NCBI GenBank assembly: GCA_949710005.1
Contig: OX453274.1
Span: 31,045,940-31,109,939 of the forward strand
Direction: 5' to 3'
Length of the DNA: 64,000 bases
Origin: Ricordea florida
Taxonomy: Eukaryota > Cnidaria > Anthozoa > Corallimorpharia > Ricordeidae
This document shows, piece after piece, positions 56,458 to 64,000 of the stretch. Position numbers and translations under genes: made by a program. The stretch's first letter is position 1, and each line of letters opens with the position of its first letter. The notes beneath the pieces are model-generated. The model saw nothing but the letters and a program-made list of their open reading frames with translations, made no database searches and had not been told where the DNA came from.

Positions 56458-56554
56458 TAAATATGTCACGCATACGTCATGACAGAAATTTGTCACACGT
56501 ATGCTACACCTTAGTCACGCCCTGCGTGAAAATTTAGCTTGTTTCCTGTACGTG
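56315..56554. repeat. 240-bp perfect palindrome at the PLE 5' end
   Basis: The arms (120 bp each) run from cacgtacaggaaacaagcta to its complement, centred at tttagtactaaa (56434/56435). The left arm is the start of the 5' pseudo-LTR and the right arm its inverted partial copy. The 3' pseudo-LTR holds only the inner part (about 24 bp per arm). Confidence 0.93.
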
Positions 56555-56570
56555 TGATGTAGTATTATGG

Positions 56571-56847
56571 GGATCCTGGCACATTTTTATTATTTCGATT
56601 TTATTTCGATTTTATTTCGATTTAAATTATAACAAGGATTTTATAAACTGAACGAGACAGGGCTCTTGCCAAACCCTCGCCAAACCCTCTCCAAGCCCTC
56701 TCCAAGCCCTCACCAATCCTCGACCAAGCCAATGTGAAGATATGCAAAGTTGATATGAAGCTGGGTCCTGGCACATTTAATAAAAATTTAATAAAAATGA
56801 TTTAAAGAAAGAAAAATAATTATAGAATAAGAATAATTAATATACAA
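56571..56847 (+). other. Non-coding left end: short repeats before the polymerase
   Basis: Holds atcctggcacatttt near 56573 and gtcctggcacatttaa near 56764 (a direct repeat), three tttcgattttat units near 56596-56622, and a CC(A)A(A/G)CCCTC tandem at about 56673-56724. The last 80 bases are A/T-only in long stretches and probably hold the polymerase promoter. Confidence 0.55.
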
Positions 56848-59800
56848 ATGGACCAACAATTACGAAGATTAAATGTTGTGCAATTGAAATCGCTGGCCAG
56901 ATGGTATAATATTCCAGGGCGATCGTATTTTAATAAAAGAGATTTTGTTCAAGAGTTGAGTAATATTCCTGAAATAACTAATAATATTCAACAAATTATT
57001 ACTAATATTGCTGGAATTGTTAATGAGCTACGTAATACGCCAATGAGGCCAATAGATCAACCAAATTTACCTCTTCCAATTCCTGAAATTGAACCACAAC
57101 AAATAAGACCAGCAAATCGGCCAAATTTACCACCTTTAACTATTCCTCAACCAATGCCTGGTTCACCAGGTCGAATTAATCCAGATAGCCCACCACCAGG
57201 CCCGCCGCCTAATCGCCGTGGAAGAACTCCTCCGGGCAGACCCCCACCAAATGTTAAACCTCCTAAACCGTCACGCCCTCCCCCTCCTTCAATTCAACGT
57301 ACAAAACCTCCTAAACCACCACGCCCTCCCCCTCCTAATCCTCTACGTCTCACACCCTACAGAAAAAATATTGTATATAATTTTGTTGATAGTGCTAAAA
57401 GTTTAGTTAAAAATATTAAAGAATCGAAAACAAAGAATAAAACTTTTAATTGGATAAAGAAACAGACAACAAAAGTAGTTGATAGAGTTAAGGCCGTTGG
57501 TAAAGATCTTAAAAATCTTATAAATAAAAATACTAAAGAAAAACAAAAAAATATTATAAATGAAAGTGTAAAACCACCGCCTAAAAGAGATTATGAGAAG
57601 GAAGGTGCAAGACCAAAAAATAAAGAAAATGAGGAAGATTTTACGCCAAGGGAATATGAATCAGCTATTAATGGTAATTATATAAGCTATAGGATTAAAG
57701 GAAAAGAAAAGATTGATGAAAAGACATTCTTACATAAAATCAAACCAAAAGTTATAGATTTACTTAGAAAGAGAGTTGAATCAAAAAAATCATTAAAGAC
57801 TAAATTTATATTTTCATGTATGTTCAAGAAAAAAAATATTAACACTGGGGAAATTGAATACTGTGATAGACCCTTTCCTTCTGAAAAATCAGAAATTGTT
57901 CTCGAGGCAACAGATTTATCAGAATTATTTGATAGATTAACAAATCAACAACTTAGATTATTTGATAAATTTATAGATAATGGATCTGGTTGGATATTTG
58001 AACGCGTACTATTCTTTGACATTTTCATAGATCGTTTTGTTCCACTTTTAGGTGGATCTTATATTCAATTACCAAAAGAATTGTTAAACAGGAATGCTCT
58101 TATTAACCCCAAGAATAATGATAATGAATGTTTCAAGTGGTGTGTAACAAGAGCCGTTTATCCAACTGATAAAAACCCACAAAGAATAACTAAAGAATTA
58201 ATTGAACAATCAAAGAATTTTAATTGGAATGGAATTAATTTTCCTGCTTCATTACAAGATGTTGTTAATTTTGAAAAACAAAATGATTATGATATCGCTA
58301 TATATGGGTATGATGAGAAAATAGGAGTATATCCTATAAAAAGAAGTGATAAACGAGGATTTAAATTGATTAGATTACTTTTATTAACAGAAGAAAATAA
58401 AGATGAAGAGCCAAATAAACACTTTGTTTTAATAAAGAATATTAGTGCGCTTATACGAAGGCAAGTTACTAAACGTAAATGTAAGTTGTACTTTTGTGAT
58501 AATTGTTTGCATAATTTTCACTTAAAAAGTTCATTGGAAAAGCATGAAGGATATTGTTTTTTGTATAATGAAGCAAGGATTGATATGTTAAAAAATAAAG
58601 ATGGCAACCCATGTTTTATTTCTTTTAGAAATTTTGTTAAAAAAATGAGAATACCTATTGTTGCCTATGCAGATTTTGAGTGTATTTTGAAACAAATAAA
58701 AAATAATGAGCCCCTAGATAAAAGCAAAAGTTTTACAAATAAATATCAAACCCACAAACCAGTTGCATTTGGTTGTTATATTAAGAGTTTTAATGAAAAA
58801 ATATGTAAATCAAGATTTTATAGATATACAGCTAAATCTTCGGAAGATGATGTGCCACAGAAATTTGTAGAATACCTAGAGAAAGAATTTAAGGAAATTT
58901 ATAAAAAATGTATTAGTTATAATGTAAAAAGATTCAAAAAGTTTAATAAGAAGAATATGACTGAAGATGAAAAAATAAACTATGAAAACGCAACTCATTG
59001 TCATATATGTGAGAAAGAATTGGGTGAAGATAAGGTAATAGATCACTGTCATCTTACAGGAAAGTATAGAGGTGCAGCACATAATGAATGCAATTTAAAT
59101 TATAAGATTCCAAAATTCTTTCCAGTTATAATTCACAATTTATCGGGATATGATGCTCATCTATTTATTAATAATCTTGCAAAAACAGAAGGTAAAATAA
59201 ATCTTATACCAAATAATGAGGAAAAGTATATTTCTTTCTCAAAAGAGATTGTGGTTGATACCTACAAAGATAAAGAAAGTGATAAGATGATAGATGTTAA
59301 GAGAGATATAAAGTTTATAGATTCATTAAAATTTATGCCATCCAGTCTTGATAGTTTGTCTAGTAATCTTACTAAATGTGGAAAGTGTGATGTTTGTAAA
59401 GGTGTAATAAAAGGAAGTAGGTGTCTTAATCCAACAGATAAAAACCTACATGAAATTACAAAGTATTTTGTAGGCGAAGAATTAAAGTTATTATTGAGAA
59501 AGGGAGTATTCCCATATGATTATCTTGATGATTTTGATAAATTAAACGAAACCCAACTTCCCCCAAAGGAAGCGTTTTACTCAAAACTTAGCGGTAAAGA
59601 TATTTCAGAAGATGATTACAAACATGCTAAAAAGGTATGGGAAACTTTTAATATGAAAACAATGAGAGATTACCTTAATCTATATCTACAGTCTGATGTG
59701 TTATTATTAGCAGATGTTTTTGAAAACTTTAGAGATGTTTGTCAAACACATTATGGTTTGGACCCTGCTTGGTATTATACAGCACCCGGACTAGCTTGGG

Positions 59801-61194
59801 ATGCAATGTTAAAGTTAACCAAAATTGAATTGGAGATGATAATCGACATTGATATGTTAATTATGATTGAGAAAGGTGTTAGAGGCGGCATAGCCCAAAT
59901 ATCAAACAGATATGCTAAAGCAAATAACCCATACATGAAAGAATATGATCCTAAAATGGTTACAAATTATATACAATATCTAGATGCAAATAATTTATAT
60001 GGAGGGGCAATGAGTAAACCACTGCCTACTCATGATTTAAAATGGATGATTGAAAAAGAGATTGAAAATTGGAGAAATACACCATGTATATTAGAGGTTG
60101 ATTTAAAATATCCACAACATCTTCATGATTTACATAGTGATTATCCACTTGCACCAGAAAGAATTAAGGTTAATAGAGTTGAGAAATTGATACCAAACCT
60201 CAACAATAAAAAGAATTATGTTGTCCACCATGAAACTCTAAAAAAATATGAAAGCCTGGGATTAGAAGTAACAAAGATTCATAGAGGAATTACATTTGAA
60301 GAGTCTGAATGGTTAAAACCTTACATAGATTTGAATACTAAATTGAGAGCACAAGCGAAAAACGACTTTGAAAAAGATTTCTTCAAACTTATGAATAATT
60401 CTGTATTTGGTAAAACAATGGAAAATCTTAGAAAAAGGGTAGATATAAGATTAGTAACAAATGAGAAAGATGCAAGAAAACTAATATCAAAAGCTAACTA
60501 TAATCGTCGCACTATTTTTTCTGAAAATCTTATGGCGGTTCATATGAATAAAACACATATAAAATACAATAAACCTATTTACTTAGGAATGTGTATTTTA
60601 GATATAAGTAAAGCAATGATGTATGACTTTCATTATAATTATATTAAACCAAAATATGGCGAAAAAGCTAAATTACTTATGACAGATACAGATAGTCTTG
60701 TATATGATATAGAAACTGTAGATTTCTATAAGGATATAAGCACTGATGTTAGAGAAATGTTTGACACAAGCAATTACCCTAAAAATCATCCATCAGGTAT
60801 TGAGGTTGGTGTAAACAAAAAAGTAATTGGTAAGTTTAAAGATGAAGCTGGCGGTAGAATAATAACCGGATTTGTTGGTCTACGAGCTAAGTTATACGCT
60901 TTCAGGATGGATGATGGCGAAGAGATAAAAAAGGATAAAGGAATTAAAAAATCAGTTGTAGAAAATAGTATAAGATTTGATGATTACAAGGAATGTTTGA
61001 ATAGCAAAGCAAAGCAGATGAGAGAAATGCAAGTAATAAGAAGTTATAAGCATTTTGTTTATACTGAAACTGTTAATAAAGTTGCACTATCTGCTGATGA
61101 TGATAAGAGAATCATTCAAGAAGATGGAATACGTACTCTGCCATATGGCCATTATCTAACTAAAACAGAATTAGGAGGTAACTGCGTATCATAA
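56848..61194 (+). CDS. polB: Polinton-type family B DNA polymerase with N-terminal extensions
   Basis: 1448 codons. Residues 1-45 look like a SAP-type DNA-binding helix pair (LNVVQLKSLARWYNIPG). Residues about 60-175 are proline-rich (PPPGPPPNRRG and more) and 176-250 lysine-rich. A C2H2-like finger lies at about 550-571 (FCDNCLHNFHLKSSLEKH). The exonuclease shows Exo I YADFEC (D609, E611), Exo II HNLSGYDAH (763-771) and Exo III YLQSDVLLLAD (946-956). Between Exo I and Exo II a Cys/His cluster like endonuclease VII is inserted (CHICEK ... DHCHLTGKYRGAAHNECN, about 718-750). Polymerase motif A is LDANNLYGGAM (D1046), motif B KLMNNSVFGKTMEN (1180-1193), motif C MTDTDSLVYD (D1280, D1282). All catalytic residues are present. 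It is of the protein-primed type and should copy the linear element. The gene ends tail-to-tail with the integrase, overlapping it by 43 bases. Confidence 0.93.
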   Translation: MDQQLRRLNVVQLKSLARWYNIPGRSYFNKRDFVQELSNIPEITNNIQQIITNIAGIVNELRNTPMRPIDQPNLPLPIPEIEPQQIRPANRPNLPPLTIPQPMPGSPGRINPDSPPPGPPPNRRGRTPPGRPPPNVKPPKPSRPPPPSIQRTKPPKPPRPPPPNPLRLTPYRKNIVYNFVDSAKSLVKNIKESKTKNKTFNWIKKQTTKVVDRVKAVGKDLKNLINKNTKEKQKNIINESVKPPPKRDYEKEGARPKNKENEEDFTPREYESAINGNYISYRIKGKEKIDEKTFLHKIKPKVIDLLRKRVESKKSLKTKFIFSCMFKKKNINTGEIEYCDRPFPSEKSEIVLEATDLSELFDRLTNQQLRLFDKFIDNGSGWIFERVLFFDIFIDRFVPLLGGSYIQLPKELLNRNALINPKNNDNECFKWCVTRAVYPTDKNPQRITKELIEQSKNFNWNGINFPASLQDVVNFEKQNDYDIAIYGYDEKIGVYPIKRSDKRGFKLIRLLLLTEENKDEEPNKHFVLIKNISALIRRQVTKRKCKLYFCDNCLHNFHLKSSLEKHEGYCFLYNEARIDMLKNKDGNPCFISFRNFVKKMRIPIVAYADFECILKQIKNNEPLDKSKSFTNKYQTHKPVAFGCYIKSFNEKICKSRFYRYTAKSSEDDVPQKFVEYLEKEFKEIYKKCISYNVKRFKKFNKKNMTEDEKINYENATHCHICEKELGEDKVIDHCHLTGKYRGAAHNECNLNYKIPKFFPVIIHNLSGYDAHLFINNLAKTEGKINLIPNNEEKYISFSKEIVVDTYKDKESDKMIDVKRDIKFIDSLKFMPSSLDSLSSNLTKCGKCDVCKGVIKGSRCLNPTDKNLHEITKYFVGEELKLLLRKGVFPYDYLDDFDKLNETQLPPKEAFYSKLSGKDISEDDYKHAKKVWETFNMKTMRDYLNLYLQSDVLLLADVFENFRDVCQTHYGLDPAWYYTAPGLAWDAMLKLTKIELEMIIDIDMLIMIEKGVRGGIAQISNRYAKANNPYMKEYDPKMVTNYIQYLDANNLYGGAMSKPLPTHDLKWMIEKEIENWRNTPCILEVDLKYPQHLHDLHSDYPLAPERIKVNRVEKLIPNLNNKKNYVVHHETLKKYESLGLEVTKIHRGITFEESEWLKPYIDLNTKLRAQAKNDFEKDFFKLMNNSVFGKTMENLRKRVDIRLVTNEKDARKLISKANYNRRTIFSENLMAVHMNKTHIKYNKPIYLGMCILDISKAMMYDFHYNYIKPKYGEKAKLLMTDTDSLVYDIETVDFYKDISTDVREMFDTSNYPKNHPSGIEVGVNKKVIGKFKDEAGGRIITGFVGLRAKLYAFRMDDGEEIKKDKGIKKSVVENSIRFDDYKECLNSKAKQMREMQVIRSYKHFVYTETVNKVALSADDDKRIIQEDGIRTLPYGHYLTKTELGGNCVS

Positions 61195-62171
61195 GGAATA
61201 ACTTGCAATTCTTCTCTTACAAATCCGCGCCTCGGGCCATCAGTCAAATAATATAAAACCGGTTGATTATGTGAAATTATACTTTTATAAATATTATAAA
61301 CTTTGATACTCCAAATAGGATCTGTAGCCCGTCTTTTTTCACCACCTTCAAGCTCTCCAGGAGATAATAAATATCTAACTTTAACACTAGGAGGTAACCT
61401 AACCTCATCAAGCCCTACTTTACGTTGGTAATTTTTAGGTTCAATATCAACCTCTTTCTGTTTTATAGCATCATCAGGTTCTTTACCGGTTATTCTCGTT
61501 GGTGTATTGTTCAAAGTTTTCAAAATATCAGGTAATCGTTTTACCCATACTCTAGATCGATCATCACTTACCATTTCTTGTGCATATTGATGACTAAATA
61601 ATTTTTCACTTAATGTCCTATTTGCTCTTTCTACAAATGCTTGTGCTCTATGATTTCCAGCTTCACTTCTTTGTATTTTAACATTATGATAATTCATAAG
61701 TTTGGAAACTTCACCCATAAATTCTCTTCCAGGATCAACCATTAATGTTTTAGGATATTTTAACTTTCTGGAATATATTTTTTCAAAAGCTTTGGATATC
61801 TCATGACTTTCTTTTGAGGTTAATGCTTCAGCATCTTTGTATCTGCTGGCTACATCAACCACAACTAATGCATATCGATATGTTTTTCTTCCAACTCTAT
61901 CATGCGGTAAAAATAATAAATCTGCTTGATGAATCTGATTAGGTTTATCCTCTGTCCAATGTGGTCTAGGTATATATTTTGGAGATGGAAGATATATTTG
62001 CCATATTGCTTGTTTCTCTAACCATTGTTTTGCTTCATCTTCACTAACCTTTGCCTTTTCAGCTAATTTAGGAATTGCGGAATATCCTTTCCAATATCCT
62101 TCAGTTGAATAATATATTTTTGAAAGTATCGGCGCGGCCGGACCCCTTCGGGATATCTTTTCGTTACTCAT
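61152..62171 (-). CDS. Polinton retroviral-type integrase
   Basis: 339 codons. After a helical N-terminal region (AKVSEDEAKQWLEKQ) comes the catalytic core: QADLLFLP (first D, residue about 84), LMVDPGREFMG (second D) and RAQAFVERANRTLSE (E), in the spacing of retroviral and Polinton integrases. The C-terminal part (KVRYLLSPGELEGGEKR, WSIKVYNIYK) resembles an SH3/chromo-like DNA-binding tail. It would insert the element into host DNA and make the short target duplication. It is transcribed away from the capsid gene, the two starts being 33 bases apart (62172-62204), an A/T-rich divergent spacer. Confidence 0.92.
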   Translation of the reverse strand: MSNEKISRRGPAAPILSKIYYSTEGYWKGYSAIPKLAEKAKVSEDEAKQWLEKQAIWQIYLPSPKYIPRPHWTEDKPNQIHQADLLFLPHDRVGRKTYRYALVVVDVASRYKDAEALTSKESHEISKAFEKIYSRKLKYPKTLMVDPGREFMGEVSKLMNYHNVKIQRSEAGNHRAQAFVERANRTLSEKLFSHQYAQEMVSDDRSRVWVKRLPDILKTLNNTPTRITGKEPDDAIKQKEVDIEPKNYQRKVGLDEVRLPPSVKVRYLLSPGELEGGEKRRATDPIWSIKVYNIYKSIISHNQPVLYYLTDGPRRGFVREELQVIPYDTQLPPNSVLVR

Positions 62172-62204
62172 TTAAAGATTAATCAAAGTATCTTATAAAT
62201 TACA

Positions 62205-63449
62205 ATGACGTCTGAAAAAATTAATCCAAACAGAATTCCACGAGAACCATTTGGGTTGAAAGCAGAATCAACTTTGAATAGAATTACATTAAATCCATCC
62301 TCAGCCAGCCCCGGAGAAACATTATATATAAATATCCCTAAACTTTCTGATAATTTAGTGATTGTACCTGGAAGTGTATCTCTACTTTTTGATTTGGAAG
62401 TTGATGGGCATGCTAATAACACCCTTGTGAATAATGTGGGCAGTAATCTTGTATCCAGATTAAGGGTTCTTTTTGGTGGTGAAACATTACAAGATACCCA
62501 AAGATACGATCTATTTCAAACATATCATGATTTATTTTTATCAGATGAGGATCGCGGGGATAAATTAAGACAAGGTATTTCTTCAGAAAACATGAGAAAA
62601 CTAAGGACAAATGCCGGTGATAAGAAAACTCAAGATGTTAGGGAAGTAGCTCTTGCATCAGTACATAATACCAAGTATCATATTCCACTAAATCACCCTA
62701 TTCTAAAAGATCACGGAGTTTTCTATCCAAAAGCTCTAGATCATCATCTAATCTTTGAGATTACGCTAGCCCCAGTTTCTGATATTGTTGTTTTTTCTGA
62801 TACTACAAAAACCCCCACATATTCAATCAAAAACCTAGAGTTAGAATATTCTTCCATTTCAAGCGAATACTTGGCTCGCGAGGCACAAGCAGCTTATCAG
62901 GTTGGAAAAGGATTCTTTTACGAAAATGTTACTCTACACAAAACTTTTACTTTTTCCATAGGCGGGGACACTGTCATTAACCAGCATATTAATCTACCTA
63001 GAAGGTCAATGACAGGAATATTATTTTTGTTTAAATTACCCAACGCTGCAGGAGCACGTAACTCTGAATTTTTTTACAATCCAGGGATCACCTCGATCAA
63101 TATAGATGTTGATGGAGTGCCAAATCGTTTATACTCTAAGGGAATGATACCTTCTGATATCTGGGAGTCAGTGAAGAAAAGATTTGGACCGACTGAAGGG
63201 AGGAGCAGGATTGACATGAAAGAAAAGGATTTTTATTATGACAAGTTTGCATTATGGGTTGATTTGAGAACTCACCCTGATAATGATATTCATGGTGGAG
63301 GTTTGGTTTTAAACAATACAAGGGATGGGGTAAAACTAGAAATTAAAAGAAAACAAAGCGGATCTGGCACTGTAACCTGTTATATGTTTGTTGTAGCCGA
63401 TGCAATGATGGAAATAATGAATTCAGGTTTGAGATCAATTAAGTACTGA
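62205..63449 (+). CDS. Probable double-jelly-roll major capsid protein
   Basis: 414 codons and rich in beta-strand patterns: TLNRITLNPSSASPGETLYI, then VSLLFDLEVDG, a central RRSMTGILFLFKLPN, and a last domain ending VTCYMFVVADAMMEI. I recognise no short catalytic motif, as expected for a capsid. The call rests on position between integrase and packaging ATPase, on length near 400-500 residues for this group, and on resemblance to capsid-like proteins I know from Polinton elements in invertebrates. It would form the virion shell as trimers if the element makes particles. Another structural protein is the main alternative. Confidence 0.7.
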   Translation: MTSEKINPNRIPREPFGLKAESTLNRITLNPSSASPGETLYINIPKLSDNLVIVPGSVSLLFDLEVDGHANNTLVNNVGSNLVSRLRVLFGGETLQDTQRYDLFQTYHDLFLSDEDRGDKLRQGISSENMRKLRTNAGDKKTQDVREVALASVHNTKYHIPLNHPILKDHGVFYPKALDHHLIFEITLAPVSDIVVFSDTTKTPTYSIKNLELEYSSISSEYLAREAQAAYQVGKGFFYENVTLHKTFTFSIGGDTVINQHINLPRRSMTGILFLFKLPNAAGARNSEFFYNPGITSINIDVDGVPNRLYSKGMIPSDIWESVKKRFGPTEGRSRIDMKEKDFYYDKFALWVDLRTHPDNDIHGGGLVLNNTRDGVKLEIKRKQSGSGTVTCYMFVVADAMMEIMNSGLRSIKY

Positions 63450-63477
63450 CTTAAAACCTAATGTTATAATACAAAAT

Positions 63478-64000
63478 ATGGAAGAATTGAGAGATAAAAT
63501 CCCTTTTCATTGTATTATAACTGGACCAACAAATTGTGGAAAAACAAAATACATCATAGATCAACTCCGAGGCCCCTTCCGAAAAATTTTTGATTACATT
63601 GTTTTAATATGCCCAACTTATTCTAAGAATAAAACATATCATAATTTTGCTCGCGGAGATAAGAGATTCTTTGTATTGTCGCCCGATGCTAGTAATATAG
63701 ACGAGATTAATGAATTATTAACTGATTGCCAAACTTTATTCTCTAGTACAAACACATTAATAATTTTAGACGATTGCGCTGTATCTAATGATCTTAAGAA
63801 AAGATCAAACAAGTTTATAGATTTAGCATTCTCCGGAAGGCATCATGGTTTATCAGTTTGGGTTCTCACTCAGCAATTAACATCAATTGCAAAACCTTTC
63901 GGAGAAAATGTGGCTTGTGTGGTCTCATTTCATAATCCATCGCAGAAAGGTATGAAGATGTTTTTTGAAGATTATGGGGGCGATTTGGATTATGAATCAT
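63478..64000 (+). CDS. DNA-packaging ATPase (A32/FtsK-HerA type), partial
   Basis: 174 codons visible, open to the window edge. Walker A is ITGPTNCGKTKYI (residues about 14-26), Walker B TLIILDDCAV (about 103-112), followed by SGRHHGLSVWVLTQQLTSI with the Q/T sensor segment typical of HerA/A32-like packaging motors. It starts 28 bases after the capsid gene on the same strand, so co-transcription is likely. In Polintons and related viruses it drives genome packaging. The C-terminus is beyond the window. Confidence 0.9.
   Translation, partial: MEELRDKIPFHCIITGPTNCGKTKYIIDQLRGPFRKIFDYIVLICPTYSKNKTYHNFARGDKRFFVLSPDASNIDEINELLTDCQTLFSSTNTLIILDDCAVSNDLKKRSNKFIDLAFSGRHHGLSVWVLTQQLTSIAKPFGENVACVVSFHNPSQKGMKMFFEDYGGDLDYES

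Larger units (their letters stand above)
53021..56554 (-). mobile_element. Penelope-like retroelement with hammerhead pseudo-LTRs
   Basis: A 3.5-kb element on the - strand. Reading from its 5' end: a 120-bp inverted tail (56435-56554), a 332-bp pseudo-LTR (56126-56457), ORF1, a 35-base gap, RT, then a second pseudo-LTR (53021-53352). The two pseudo-LTRs are identical as far as I can read, and both ORFs are open, so it is recent. No GIY-YIG endonuclease is encoded. The left end lies in an AACGAG array; no target duplication was found. Confidence 0.85.
56555..64000. mobile_element. Polinton/Maverick (adintovirus-like) element, left part
   Basis: Four adjacent genes with intact frames: DNA polymerase B (+), integrase (-), probable major capsid protein (+), packaging ATPase (+, cut by the window edge). 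This set defines Polinton/Maverick elements and the related adintoviruses. Codon use is strongly A/T-ending and differs from the neighbouring PLE and BEL genes. The left terminus must lie between the PLE palindrome (56554) and the polymerase start, but the matching inverted terminal repeat is outside the window, so the exact edge is unknown. Protease, minor capsid and other genes expected in the family are not in view. Confidence 0.9.

Overview
The window looks like non-coding or repeat-dense DNA of an invertebrate animal, most plausibly a cnidarian such as a coral or sea anemone. The reasons are spliced THAP and transposase exons with GT-AG borders, AT-rich spacers, CA, TA and ATT microsatellites, and the combination of Penelope-like, BEL/Pao, CR1-like LINE, CACTA-like, ISL2EU-like and Polinton-type elements. 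The clade is an inference; no host gene with a recognisable cellular function was found. Almost every supported coding region belongs to a mobile element or its remains.

Layout: 1-370 is the 3' end of a LINE. 2.2-4.4 kb holds copies of a short inverted-repeat family. 4.8-6.7 kb is a broken Penelope-like element (PLE) with a decayed hammerhead ribozyme motif. 6.7-12.4 kb is a run of small inverted-repeat elements (MITEs), three of them with visible target-site duplications. 13-20.5 kb contains a dead LINE tail, hairpins, a 65-bp tandem array, a 1.15-kb inverted-repeat element and a broken gene resembling RPA single-strand DNA-binding proteins. 22-26 kb is tandem and segmental duplication. 28.4-30.5 kb is a dead CR1-like LINE. 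30.6-36.7 kb is a young BEL/Pao retrotransposon with identical 370-bp LTRs. 37.8-42.4 kb is a CACTA-like element. 43.1-47.6 kb is a mosaic of LINE pieces, microsatellites and duplicated repeats.

48.1-51.4 kb is a decayed ISL2EU-type DNA transposon: a YqaJ-type nuclease gene with a SWIM zinc finger on the + strand faces a THAP-DDE transposase gene on the - strand. A second, separate three-exon THAP gene starts just outside it and is cut off by a short AACGAG repeat array. At 53.0-56.6 kb lies a compact and apparently recent PLE on the - strand. It has identical 332-bp pseudo-LTRs, each carrying a hammerhead ribozyme motif, a coiled-coil/basic ORF1, a reverse transcriptase without GIY-YIG endonuclease, and a 240-bp perfect palindrome at its 5' end.

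From about 56.6 kb to the window end is the left part of a Polinton/Maverick (adintovirus-like) element with intact frames: protein-primed-type DNA polymerase B, retroviral-type integrase on the opposite strand, a probable major capsid protein, and a packaging ATPase cut by the window edge. Together these would replicate, integrate and package the element; its other end lies outside the window.
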